A stretch of 55,268 bases of DNA from an uncultured Bacteroidota bacterium (GTDB taxonomy: Bacteria; Bacteroidota; Bacteroidia; Bacteroidales; VadinHA17): positions 1 through 55,268 of the forward strand of contig CALMJY010000044.1 of the NCBI GenBank assembly GCA_937864815.1, read 5' to 3'. The notes under the pieces were generated by a model, which worked only from the letters and a program-made list of their open reading frames with translations, was not told where the DNA came from and made no database searches. The position numbers and the translations under genes were made by a program. Of the stretch, positions 35,376 through 43,359 are shown in pieces. Every line of letters starts with the position of its first letter. The first letter of the stretch is position 1.

Positions 35376-35949
35376 GGCCTGCCCTGCTTTTAAGAAGATA
35401 TCCCGGTATCAGGTAGCCTGTTAGCATTGCAACAGGAACAGAAAGAGCTGCAAGATCATGTCCTCCCAGATGTCCTATAATGGCAAAGATCCAGAATAGG
35501 ACTCCTCCGGCAATCAATGGTTTGAATTTCAGAATAAAACCTGAAATGAATGTGGGTAATGCTGCAATGGCAAGTATAAAGGGACCAAATGATCCCATCC
35601 TGTCGGAAAGAAGAACAAACAGCACTACTGCTGTAAAAAAGAAGGCAATCCAGGTCCAGACATACAACATGGTAGCATAGGTCCTGACTGTTGACTTTCT
35701 CCCCTTTGTAAATCCGTAGATAAAGGATACAAAAATGCCCGGTACAACAAAAAACCAAATATACCAGGGAGTTGCAAAATCAGTAAACTTGTAAAGCAGA
35801 TATTCAGAAAGACTGCAGAATACTATCAGCCATCCCCAGAAGAGGAGGTGAAAACTTCCCTGCTTTATATCAACTTTTGTTTTGTTGATCATCTCTGTGA
35901 TGATCTTAAGACTTTCTTCACCTGTCATCAATTTTTCATCTGTTTCCAT
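35362..35949 (-). CDS. Multi-pass membrane protein paired with HTH regulator
   Basis: 195 residues from the ATG at 35949 (METDEKLMTGEESLKIITEM). The upstream ATG at 36000 lies inside the -7 box (35998-36005) and is rejected. A short cytoplasmic helix is followed by about five membrane segments (e.g. WYIWFFVVPGIFVSFIYGF; FGPFILAIAALPTFISGFIL). The family is common beside HTH_34 regulators in Bacteroidota and has no known function; a sensor or regulator-sequestering role is possible. Confidence 0.8.
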   Translation of the reverse strand: METDEKLMTGEESLKIITEMINKTKVDIKQGSFHLLFWGWLIVFCSLSEYLLYKFTDFATPWYIWFFVVPGIFVSFIYGFTKGRKSTVRTYATMLYVWTWIAFFFTAVVLFVLLSDRMGSFGPFILAIAALPTFISGFILKFKPLIAGGVLFWIFAIIGHLGGHDLAALSVPVAMLTGYLIPGYLLKSRAGHDEI

Positions 35950-35997
35950 AATAATGATTATTTTAGTAATAGAACTTTTAATTACATAAACATATTG

Positions 35998-36028
35998 CAA
36001 ATATAAACTAGTTAATAATATAAACCAA
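35998..36028 (-). promoter_or_regulatory. Promoter of the membrane protein/HTH operon
   Basis: On the minus strand TTG (36026-36028), 20 bases, TATATTTG (35998-36005): a full match to the Bacteroidota -33/-7 consensus. The self-complementary AACTAGTT (36006-36013) lies directly beside the -7 box. The start near 35993 gives a leader of about 45 bases to the ATG at 35949. Confidence 0.75.
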
Positions 36029-36079
36029 ATTTATTTGCAATTATTTTTAGTAATAATTGTAAACTATTGATTATTAATC

Positions 36080-36223
36080 ACCCCCAAACCCCCCAGGGGG
36101 GGCTTAAAGAAACAGGATAGACGAAAAAAGAAATCAGAAACAAGAATTATCAGATACTTCTGTGTCGGGAATTCGTTTGTTCAGATGTTCTTCCTTCAAG
36201 TCCCCCCCGGGGGATTTAGGGGT
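36080..36223. repeat. GC-rich palindromic element ahead of folB
   Basis: 144 bp bounded by inverted arms: left ACCCCCAAACCCCCCAGGGG..GCTT (36080-36104), right, read backwards, ACCCCTAAATCCCCCGGGGG..ACTT (ends 36223). Each arm is itself a small C/G palindrome. The same arms bound a 74-bp element inside tamB (47328-47401). It has no gene, though the right arm can be read as KSPPGDLGV. Confidence 0.8.
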
Positions 36224-36236
36224 AAAAGGAAACAAT

Positions 36237-36587
36237 ATGGGATTAATACAAATTGAAGGCATGGAGTTTTACTCTTTCCATGGTCATTTTAAGGAGGAGA
36301 GGATAGTAGGCAATAGGTTTCTGGTTGACCTGACTATTGAAACCGATATGCAGAAACCGGCAGAAAGTGACAATCTAAAAGATGCTGTCAATTACCAGCA
36401 GGCCTACCAGATAGTGAAGCAGGAGATGGAAAAGAAATCACACCTCCTTGAGCACATTGCCGGAAGGATACTGGATGCCCTCTATTCCGAAATGCAGGGA
36501 ATTAAAAAGGCAACTGTGAAAGTCTCGAAAATGAATCCACCAATGGGAGGCAGGATACAATCAGTAAGTATTGTACTAACCCGCTAA
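36237..36587 (+). CDS. folB: Dihydroneopterin aldolase
   Basis: 116 residues from the ATG at 36237, preceded by AAAAGGA. A longer frame from 36162 only adds residues encoded by the palindromic element and is rejected. Family features: IEGMEFYSFHGHFKEERIVG at the N-terminus with the pterin-site region, VNYQQAYQIV, and SHLLEHIAGRILDAL. It splits dihydroneopterin to hydroxymethyl-dihydropterin and glycolaldehyde in folate synthesis. Length is normal. No other folate gene is adjacent. Confidence 0.92.
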   Translation: MGLIQIEGMEFYSFHGHFKEERIVGNRFLVDLTIETDMQKPAESDNLKDAVNYQQAYQIVKQEMEKKSHLLEHIAGRILDALYSEMQGIKKATVKVSKMNPPMGGRIQSVSIVLTR

Positions 36588-36617
36588 AAGAAATCAGATA
36601 GTTACTCTCCTATAAGC

Positions 36618-37823
36618 CTATTTCAGCCATTTTTCAAGCCACTTAACAGCGTCATTCTGCATTTCCACATTAAACAGATGAGGTACATTGTACCAGTTAG
36701 CAGAGAACTTATCTGAGGCATTGGCTTTCTTATATACTGCAGCTATTTTATCAGCAGCAACCTGCATGGCATCCATGGTGTATAGTCCGTCCTGTTTGCA
36801 GTTTATTATCATAAGGGGTTTTGGAACACTCAGGGATACAACATCCGGAAGATCGAGGTATTCCAGTTGTCTGGGAACGTAAATCATCCATGTATGGTGA
36901 CGCAAATGATTATCAATTTGCTTTGGGTATGATGTCATCCAGCCGGCATCTATCCCGACACTAATCCTTGGGTCGAGACCAAAAAGATGCGCACTCCTGA
37001 ACCCTCCTATCGAAAGTCCTACACAGCCTATTCTTGAAGGATCAACTTCCGGCCGGGTAAGCAGATAATCGACACTTACCCTGTCGCTGTGAAAAAGAAT
37101 TCCCGGCCAGGTTGTACCGGAATCGAAAATGTATCTGGCCATAATATTTTCGTATGGTGAGCAGAACTGGTTGAAGGCATTAATGGCTTTGTTTTTATCA
37201 GATGATTTAATTTCCGGATACTCATTCAGAAAATAATCATCCAAAAGGTTTATGTCAATTTTCTGAGAACCGAAATAAAATGCATCAGGACAAAGGACTA
37301 TAAAACCTTTTCGTACCAGCTCATCAGCGTATGGTCTTCCGCCATATGCCTCTCCTATGAAATCCTTTAGAACCTGAGGTTGATCTTCAGTTTCAGTAAT
37401 TTTTTCCTTTCCATAGTAATAAAAACCGCCATGATCATGTAATGCAATGACTGCAGGGGCAGGTTTTGTCAATCCGTCAGGTATCAGAAGGAAAGCTTCT
37501 GTTTTCCGGTGAGGTGTAACGGAATACCTTATCTTGTAACGGGTATAGCCGGATTTTTTAACCTTTTCAATTATTTCCGGATTTAGCGGAGCCGGTTCAG
37601 GTCTGAAGCTGAGAAGTTCCATCATTTTGGCCCTGCCCTGTACCCTCCATTGTTCCAGCTCAGGCCACTCTTCCGCCAGATATGATAATTTCATTGACCG
37701 GCTGTCAGCATATGACTGTAACTCGGTATAGTACTGGCCCAAATCTTTTTTCTCTGGCTGTCCGAATAATAATATTTCCGGATAGAGAAGGAGAGATAAC
37801 AGAACATAGTTCTTTACTTTCAT
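36618..37823 (-). CDS. Secreted alpha/beta hydrolase (esterase-like)
   Basis: 401 residues with a signal peptide (1-21, ending LLFGQP). Alpha/beta-hydrolase fold: oxyanion region PAVIALHDHGGFYYYG, nucleophile elbow GLSIGGFRS, and a likely catalytic His in NVPHLFNVEM near the end. It resembles the dienelactone hydrolase/acetyl-xylan-esterase type enzymes of family Abhydrolase_7 in Bacteroidota. It probably acts on ester-linked sugars or related compounds in the periplasm; the substrate is unknown. It stands alone. Confidence 0.82.
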   Translation of the reverse strand: MKVKNYVLLSLLLYPEILLFGQPEKKDLGQYYTELQSYADSRSMKLSYLAEEWPELEQWRVQGRAKMMELLSFRPEPAPLNPEIIEKVKKSGYTRYKIRYSVTPHRKTEAFLLIPDGLTKPAPAVIALHDHGGFYYYGKEKITETEDQPQVLKDFIGEAYGGRPYADELVRKGFIVLCPDAFYFGSQKIDINLLDDYFLNEYPEIKSSDKNKAINAFNQFCSPYENIMARYIFDSGTTWPGILFHSDRVSVDYLLTRPEVDPSRIGCVGLSIGGFRSAHLFGLDPRISVGIDAGWMTSYPKQIDNHLRHHTWMIYVPRQLEYLDLPDVVSLSVPKPLMIINCKQDGLYTMDAMQVAADKIAAVYKKANASDKFSANWYNVPHLFNVEMQNDAVKWLEKWLK

Positions 37824-37865
37824 AAAACTTTGATTTTTACATATAAATATACTAATAATGTTAAT

Positions 37866-38432
37866 TCAGGGTGGATTTTCATTATATGCATGTTCTTGTA
37901 TAATAATTTGCATCCCCATCCTAACCTTCCCCCAGGGCATAGCCGTCAAGCTAAGACTGTAATTAGTAGAGGGAATGCGAAAAAAGTTTCCCCTTTTGAA
38001 GGAGGGGTGTCCCGACACATCAGTGTCGGGACGGGGTGGTTGATTTTTATTTGGGGTTGATTCATTATTCCGGTTCAAAACTTTTCGTATCTCACTTTTA
38101 ATGTATTCAGGCTCCTGGAATACAAATCTGTTTTCAAACCTCAATACAGTGAATCCTAATCTCAACAGATACTTATCTCTGTTTTCATCTTTTTGTATCT
38201 TATGATATTCACCATGCAGATCCCCATCAAGTTCAATGATAAGTTTTTCTGAAGGACAACAAAAGTCTGCAATAAAACTACCAATACTGTATTGTCTTCT
38301 GAATTTTCTTCCGTCCAGCTTCCTGGATTTTAACATATCCCATAATGTAGATTCAGCTGAAGTGGAACTCTTTCTTAGAGATGATCTGAAAGATTTAAGA
38401 TCCTTTCTATTGAAGAGGTTATTGTTATTCAT
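37866..38432 (-). CDS. DUF559 family PD-(D/E)XK-like nuclease
   Basis: 188 residues from the ATG at 38432; a start at 38465 would add residues from the right inverted repeat. The core DUF559 domain spans about 8-120: LRKSSTSAESTLWDMLKSRK, then the Vsr-like catalytic block FIADFCCPSEKLIIELDGDL with Asp56, Glu67, Asp69 and His73, and DENRDKYLLRLGFTVLRFEN. The last 65 or so residues (starting NESTPNKNQPPRPDTDVSGH) are simply the left inverted repeat read in frame, so the working protein may end near residue 122. The gene is enclosed by inverted repeats (see 37911-38646). DUF559 proteins are predicted DNA endonucleases; no methylase or mismatch-repair gene is adjacent. Confidence 0.88.
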   Translation of the reverse strand: MNNNNLFNRKDLKSFRSSLRKSSTSAESTLWDMLKSRKLDGRKFRRQYSIGSFIADFCCPSEKLIIELDGDLHGEYHKIQKDENRDKYLLRLGFTVLRFENRFVFQEPEYIKSEIRKVLNRNNESTPNKNQPPRPDTDVSGHPSFKRGNFFRIPSTNYSLSLTAMPWGKVRMGMQIIIQEHAYNENPP

Positions 38433-38646
38433 AGGTACTAAGATAAACAGAATTGAATGAATCAACCACCCCGGCCGGGAAAGTTACTTTGTAAATATCA
38501 GATAATCAACAGTCCCGGCCACCCCTCCTTCAAAAGGAGGGGAAACTTATGCTACACCTTCAATTCAGGTTATAATTTCTATAGATTGACGGTTATACCC
38601 TTAGCTTGACAGCCCTGCCCCATGGGGAGAAATTAAAAAGGGGGGT
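37911..38646. mobile_element. Inverted-repeat cassette carrying a DUF559 nuclease
   Basis: About 736 bp. The left arm (37911-38045) and right arm (38459-38646, inverted) share, in order: a CCCCCA.GGGCA block, GTCAAGCTAAG, AAGTTTCCCC, the palindrome TTTTGAAGGAGGGGTG, a GC hairpin (GTCCCGACAC..GTGTCGGGAC left; GGCCGGGA..TCCCGGCC right), and GGGGTGGTTGATT. Only the DUF559 gene lies between the arms. The shared blocks are long and ordered but separated by unlike sequence, so the repeats are imperfect. This looks like a mobile or formerly mobile unit. Confidence 0.7.
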
Positions 38647-38724
38647 AAGAAATGATAAAAAAATGTATGTAATGTGTTACTAAAATTGTGAAGTATTACA
38701 TAGCTACCACGCTCAAACAGTAAC

Positions 38725-39492
38725 TCAAAGGAAAAGAAGTGCAGAAGTGGCAAGAGTAGTGAATATGACAAATACTCTGTAAACTTTTTCCGGTAAAAGC
38801 TTTACTATCCAGATACCCAGAAAGAATCCGGTAATAAGCACCGGGAGAGCCACAAGGCCGGCAAAAAGTGTATTAAGGGTTATATTTTTCCAAACAATTG
38901 CCTGAAGTGGAAGTTTCCCTGTATTCAATATCAGGAACAACCATGCGCTAGTTCCAATGAACTCTTTTTTTGGAAGATGCATCGCAAGGAAATATAGTGT
39001 GAAAACCGGACCGGCAGCATTTCCTATCATTGTTGAAAATCCACCGGTAAGACCCATAACTGAGGCGAAGAAGTGATTTTCAGGGATCTCAGTACCTTTT
39101 TTCTGTCGCAGATCATTTGCCAGCATAAGGATAAGCATTATCCATACGATAGTCAGAAGAACGAGTCTGAAATGGTTGTCATTAATGAGGTTGCCTGTTA
39201 TAAGGGCAATGATTATGCCTGCCACGGCCCAGGGTATAACCCTCAATATATGTTTCCAGACTGCATGGCTTTTGTAATATGCAACAGCCATTATATCGGC
39301 GGTAATAAGCATTGGTAAAATGACTCCTGTTGATTCCCTTGCCCCGAAAATCAGAGCCATCATTGGAACCATTGCAAGTCCAAGACCGCTCAGACCTGCC
39401 TTCGACATTCCAATCGTAAGGGCTGAGAGAAGAAATAGAATAAAAAAACCAGGGGTAAGATCGGGGTGGAGTGATTGGAGGATTGACATCAA
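38725..39492 (-). CDS. TauE/SafE-family membrane exporter
   Basis: 255 residues, about eight membrane helices. The first repeat has GMSKAGLSGLGLAMVPMMAL, the second GGFSTMIGNAAGPVFTLYFL; these paired Gly-rich motifs define the TauE/SafE family of sulfite, sulfoacetate or other organosulfur exporters. It starts 9 bp after the outer-membrane protein gene upstream. The substrate cannot be inferred. Confidence 0.9.
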   Translation of the reverse strand: MMSILQSLHPDLTPGFFILFLLSALTIGMSKAGLSGLGLAMVPMMALIFGARESTGVILPMLITADIMAVAYYKSHAVWKHILRVIPWAVAGIIIALITGNLINDNHFRLVLLTIVWIMLILMLANDLRQKKGTEIPENHFFASVMGLTGGFSTMIGNAAGPVFTLYFLAMHLPKKEFIGTSAWLFLILNTGKLPLQAIVWKNITLNTLFAGLVALPVLITGFFLGIWIVKLLPEKVYRVFVIFTTLATSALLFL

Positions 39493-39501
39493 ATAATCGT
39501 A

Positions 39502-40125
39502 TCAGAATCTTCCGATTAATCCGGCAGTAAAATCACCATGTACACCGGCAATTTTTGTTTTTACACCCTCTCCGGGAGGAGGTGCTCCCTCTTCAAAAAG
39601 ATAGCCCTCGAAAAACAGCGGCAGATACATTCCTGCCTGAAACCTTACCCCGAAATGTTCGTTAAAGTAAAGCTTCACTCCGCCTGCCAGATTGAAATGC
39701 ATTACTCTTTCATTGTTTTTGTCACTTTCAAGTGGCTGATAGATCGTTGTTCCGCAACCAAACTTGGTAAAAGGATTAACCATGTCGGTCACCAGGAAAT
39801 CGTAAATGCCTCCGAAGGAAACATTATGAACCGCAAGATCGCAGACCGGATGTATATTATCAGCTGTGTCAATTTCAAGAAAGGAGCCCTGCCGGCTGTA
39901 GGAGACGTATACTTTAAACGGTCCGCCGGATGAACCCAGAGCAAAATTCAACCCGTATGTCAAACCTCCCGAAATATGAAATTCACCTTCATAACTCTGG
40001 ATTTTTGCACCTGTCTGGTATCCTGCAAAGGGGATTACCTCAAATCTCTGGGCAAAGATATCTGACATGCAGAAGAGAGTAATAAACAGAGCTGCAGTTA
40101 ATGAATATCTGAATTTATTTTTCAT
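39502..40125 (-). CDS. Outer-membrane beta-barrel protein
   Basis: 207 residues with signal peptide (1-25, ending DIFAQR). Alternating strands (FEVIPFAGYQTGAKIQSYEG; YGLNFALGSSGGPFKVYVSY; FTAGLIGRF with terminal Phe) suggest an eight-strand OmpW/PorT-like barrel. Function unknown. It is probably cotranscribed with the TauE gene downstream. Confidence 0.8.
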   Translation of the reverse strand: MKNKFRYSLTAALFITLFCMSDIFAQRFEVIPFAGYQTGAKIQSYEGEFHISGGLTYGLNFALGSSGGPFKVYVSYSRQGSFLEIDTADNIHPVCDLAVHNVSFGGIYDFLVTDMVNPFTKFGCGTTIYQPLESDKNNERVMHFNLAGGVKLYFNEHFGVRFQAGMYLPLFFEGYLFEEGAPPPGEGVKTKIAGVHGDFTAGLIGRF

Positions 40126-40202
40126 AGATTAATGATCAAATTAAAATTCCGGGACAACAATACTACAAATATACTAATAATGTAAAACAGGATTAATGAT
40201 AT

Positions 40203-40296
40203 TTAACCACGAAGGTAACAAAGGATTACACAAAGTAACTCAAAGGGAATTCCTTAGTGCGCCTTTGTGATTTACTTTGAGCGCCTTAGTGGTTAA
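40203..40296. repeat. Imperfect palindromic repeat
   Basis: TTAACCACGAAGG at 40203-40215 is inverted at the other end as CCTTAGTGGTTAA (ends 40296). ACAAAGTAACTCAAAG pairs with CTTTGTGATTTACTTTGAG, also inverted. It fills the gap between two outer-membrane protein genes and resembles dispersed AACCAC-type intergenic repeats of Bacteroidota. Confidence 0.65.
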
Positions 40297-40301
40297 GTAA
40301 G

Positions 40302-41033
40302 TCATTCTGTGCCCTTCAGGATATGATATCTGACGGCTACCTGGAACATCATATCTGTTTTCACAAAGCTGTCTTCATTTGTGTTCCGTGACCGTTGCCC
40401 ATAGTATTTGAATTCGGCTCTGAGTCTTCGTGTAAAGGCATATCCGACACCTGTCATAAACCTGTTACGTGCCGCATATCTTTCAAAAGCCTCACCATTG
40501 AAGTTAATAAAATACTCAGCATAGAATGGTATGTACCAGGTATTCTTATCGATAAAGATGTTATTAATGATAAATCTTCCGCCCAGCCTTGGCCTAAACC
40601 TTATTTTCTGATCTGTGGTTCCGTCCTCATAATTAAGAAACCTGTTGTCGAGCCGGAAGTAGAAATATGGTAACTCAAGATGGATTTTTTCAATAAAAGT
40701 GGTGAAAAAGAATTTCTGACCGATATACATGTATATTTCATTGTTATTCTGAGCCTGTGGATCTATTGTCTTATGCAATTCAAGGCCTGCTTCCGCCTGG
40801 TACCAGTTGATGCGCTGGTAAGTGAGTGTATTGGCAATGTAATAATCATTCCAGCCATTATCGGCGAATAGAAATGCTGCCCCCAGGTTTCCTTCGTATT
40901 CGAAATATCCGAATGGTTTTACCACATAAGCATCCATCCATCCCTGGACATCCTGAGAATTGGTTTCGGGTGGCAATAAAAAGAAACCTAATATTGCGAC
41001 CAGGTAAATTTTAAATTTTGTCTTTATCAGCAT
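40302..41033 (-). CDS. DUF2490-like outer-membrane protein
   Basis: 243 residues with signal peptide (1-26, ending TNSQDV). The mature part (DGWMDA-type start QDVQGWMDAYVVKPFG; LHKTIDPQAQNNNEIYMYIG; RFRPRLGGRF; RLRAEFKYYGQRS) matches the DUF2490 family, predicted outer-membrane beta-barrels with many aromatic girdle residues. Role unknown. It lies 25 bp behind tamL on the same strand. Confidence 0.75.
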   Translation of the reverse strand: MLIKTKFKIYLVAILGFFLLPPETNSQDVQGWMDAYVVKPFGYFEYEGNLGAAFLFADNGWNDYYIANTLTYQRINWYQAEAGLELHKTIDPQAQNNNEIYMYIGQKFFFTTFIEKIHLELPYFYFRLDNRFLNYEDGTTDQKIRFRPRLGGRFIINNIFIDKNTWYIPFYAEYFINFNGEAFERYAARNRFMTGVGYAFTRRLRAEFKYYGQRSRNTNEDSFVKTDMMFQVAVRYHILKGTE

Positions 41034-41058
41034 AAGTTCATTTTATGTTATTTTATTA

Positions 41059-43359
41059 TCAGAAGGGATATCCTATTGCCAGGTTAAAGGTAGTACCTCC
41101 CACGATATCCCTTGTCTTTCTTACCCAGTTAGAGTCTTCTATAAGATAAGCTGTCCTGAGAGGGAATCCCAGATCGGTACGGAGAACAAAGAATGAGAAA
41201 TCAAACCTCAGGCCGAATCCTGTTCCCATATAAAGCTGATCGGCAAAGGTATTAAAGTGAAACTCTGCTCCGGGCCTGTTTACATCGGGTCGCAGAAGCC
41301 ATATGTTCCCTGCATCTACAAACAATGCTCCATGAAGCACTTTGGAAAGTCTGAACCGGTACTCCATGTTTCCTTCAAGTTTTATATCTCCTGTCTGATC
41401 GATGATATCAGAGGTTTCATCAGGTTTAAGGCTTCCGGGGCCCAGCGATCTCGCAATAAAAGCCCTGATGCTGTTTGAGCCGCCGCTGTAGAACTGTTCA
41501 ACATATGGCATAACAACTGAATTGCTGTAAGGGATTCCCAGGCCAGAATAGAAACGGAATACCAGACTTTTATCCTGTAATTTCCTGTAATACCTGATAT
41601 CAGTTGTGAATTTCATGAACTGTGAGTAGATATTCCTTCCTATTGAATAAGGCCTTTCCTCATCCTTTGATGTTGCAGTTTTAACAATATCGATCAGATT
41701 TCCGGATGAACTTATCCCTGCCTGGAAATAGAATCCATTTCGTTTTCCGGATGTGCTGTTGTCATAAATGAAATCGTACTTCATCCCTGCAATAAATTGC
41801 TCTTCAAAGCTTTTCCTAATGTATGGATTCTCGTTCAGGATCGAATCAAATTCAGGGGTGGTCTTAAGCAGGTCAACTGAATTGAACCAGAGGGGATAAA
41901 AGACATGTGTTATTTTATCAGGTTTTTTCCACTGGTATCCAAATCCCAGGTTCAGGGAACTCATCCGGTAATACTGGATCTTATTCAGGAAGTCAAAACC
42001 GGCAGTCAGTGATGTCTGGGGCAGGTTAAAACTGTCTGAATTGAAAAGTTTTGCAGGTTTTATCAGCTTCGGAAATGTTAGGGATGTTGAGACACCGACA
42101 TTGTATGATACCTGCCCCAGTGTGCTGTTGGAGTTCCCGTTAATCTGCCATTCGATACCTCCGTTAAGTTTCAGCTGAAGCCTGTTTGCCGCCTTTGAAA
42201 GATTACCGTGCGCCAGTTTAGCCTCAAATCCGGGTCCGGCAAAACCGGTTGACTTGGTTACAACATTGGACTCAAGATCGAGACTGATGTTTTTCATGAG
42301 TGTGAGATCCATCAGGGCATCCATCTTATTAAAGGAAGTATCGGTGTCTGGTATATACTGAAGGTTGATAAACCTGAATACTCCATAGCTGTTAAGATGG
42401 CTCAGCGTTTGCCTGTGCTTAAGTGCAGAATAGCATTCACCTTTCCTGAAATAGATACTGCGGGCAAGAACTTCAGGCTTAAGACTCATTCCGCGGGAAA
42501 TTATATTTATCCCGTTGAAAATGATAGTATCTTCCGCCAGATATTGATCATTTATATCAGTTGAATTAATTATTCTTGCAGTGATGTTACCTATAAAAAA
42601 TTTTCTGCCTGCATTTTGCATCAGTTCATCATTTGTTCCGATCCTCAGATCGATCTTGTATGGAATATGGTTGGTGTCGGCAGTCCATTTAACATGGTTG
42701 GGAGTAAAATAGAAATATCCCTTTTCCAGTACCTGCGATGAGATCCTTTTTGCTTCACTCTTTACTGTCTCAAGAGAGAATATATCATTGGGTTTAATCA
42801 TCAGATCTTTCTGAACACTGCTTATTATACTGTCAACTTCATCAACCGGGGGATCAAACGATATTTCATGATAACGGAAAGGCTGACCGGGTTTGATATT
42901 GTAGTTTATTTTTGCCTTATGTCTGTTTCTTCGTGAGGTATCAATTTCCGACCAGACCCGTGAATGGAAATATCCGTTGCCAAAAAGTTCGGATTTAAGC
43001 TTCTGACTTCTTAAATGAGGTTCAACCTTTGAGACCAGAACGGGTTCTTTTGAAAAAGTCCTGAAAAGCCAGCCGGGCTTCTTTCCCTCTTTTGGTTTCA
43101 TGTAATTATAGATCCACAGGCCCAGAGGTGGCAGCAGCCTTTTCCCTGCCAGCGAGTTATTTGGCTGGTATGCCGTAACCGATTCAATTGTCTGTTTGGC
43201 GTTGATATCGGAAAACTTTGCGGAGTCGCTTATTATTATCGTTTTCCTGCCTGTGTACAACAATTGATCACCGGCAAGAAATTTCGTGTTGGAACATGAA
43301 CACATGATCATGGTTACCAGTACATAAAGGAGATTGTATTTAATATGTTTATTGCTCAT
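41059..43359 (-). CDS. TamL-like BamA/TamA-family outer-membrane lipoprotein
   Basis: 766 residues. Lipobox IMCSCSNTKF (lipidated Cys20 or 22) instead of a plain signal peptide marks the Bacteroidota TamL form of TamA. POTRA-like domains occupy about 30-400; the Omp85 barrel follows, with GSNSIRAFIARSLGPGS near the conserved strand region and a C-terminal FNLAIGYPF strand. It assembles outer-membrane or surface proteins together with TamB, whose gene overlaps it by 11 bases upstream. Confidence 0.9.
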   Translation of the reverse strand: MSNKHIKYNLLYVLVTMIMCSCSNTKFLAGDQLLYTGRKTIIISDSAKFSDINAKQTIESVTAYQPNNSLAGKRLLPPLGLWIYNYMKPKEGKKPGWLFRTFSKEPVLVSKVEPHLRSQKLKSELFGNGYFHSRVWSEIDTSRRNRHKAKINYNIKPGQPFRYHEISFDPPVDEVDSIISSVQKDLMIKPNDIFSLETVKSEAKRISSQVLEKGYFYFTPNHVKWTADTNHIPYKIDLRIGTNDELMQNAGRKFFIGNITARIINSTDINDQYLAEDTIIFNGINIISRGMSLKPEVLARSIYFRKGECYSALKHRQTLSHLNSYGVFRFINLQYIPDTDTSFNKMDALMDLTLMKNISLDLESNVVTKSTGFAGPGFEAKLAHGNLSKAANRLQLKLNGGIEWQINGNSNSTLGQVSYNVGVSTSLTFPKLIKPAKLFNSDSFNLPQTSLTAGFDFLNKIQYYRMSSLNLGFGYQWKKPDKITHVFYPLWFNSVDLLKTTPEFDSILNENPYIRKSFEEQFIAGMKYDFIYDNSTSGKRNGFYFQAGISSSGNLIDIVKTATSKDEERPYSIGRNIYSQFMKFTTDIRYYRKLQDKSLVFRFYSGLGIPYSNSVVMPYVEQFYSGGSNSIRAFIARSLGPGSLKPDETSDIIDQTGDIKLEGNMEYRFRLSKVLHGALFVDAGNIWLLRPDVNRPGAEFHFNTFADQLYMGTGFGLRFDFSFFVLRTDLGFPLRTAYLIEDSNWVRKTRDIVGGTTFNLAIGYPF

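Noticed and set aside
35950-36000. Longer start of the 35362 membrane protein
   Set aside because: The upstream ATG lies inside the -7 promoter box, so it would not be transcribed.
36162-36236. N-terminal extension of folB
   Set aside because: The extra residues come from the palindromic element, and the core family sequence begins at the ATG at 36237.
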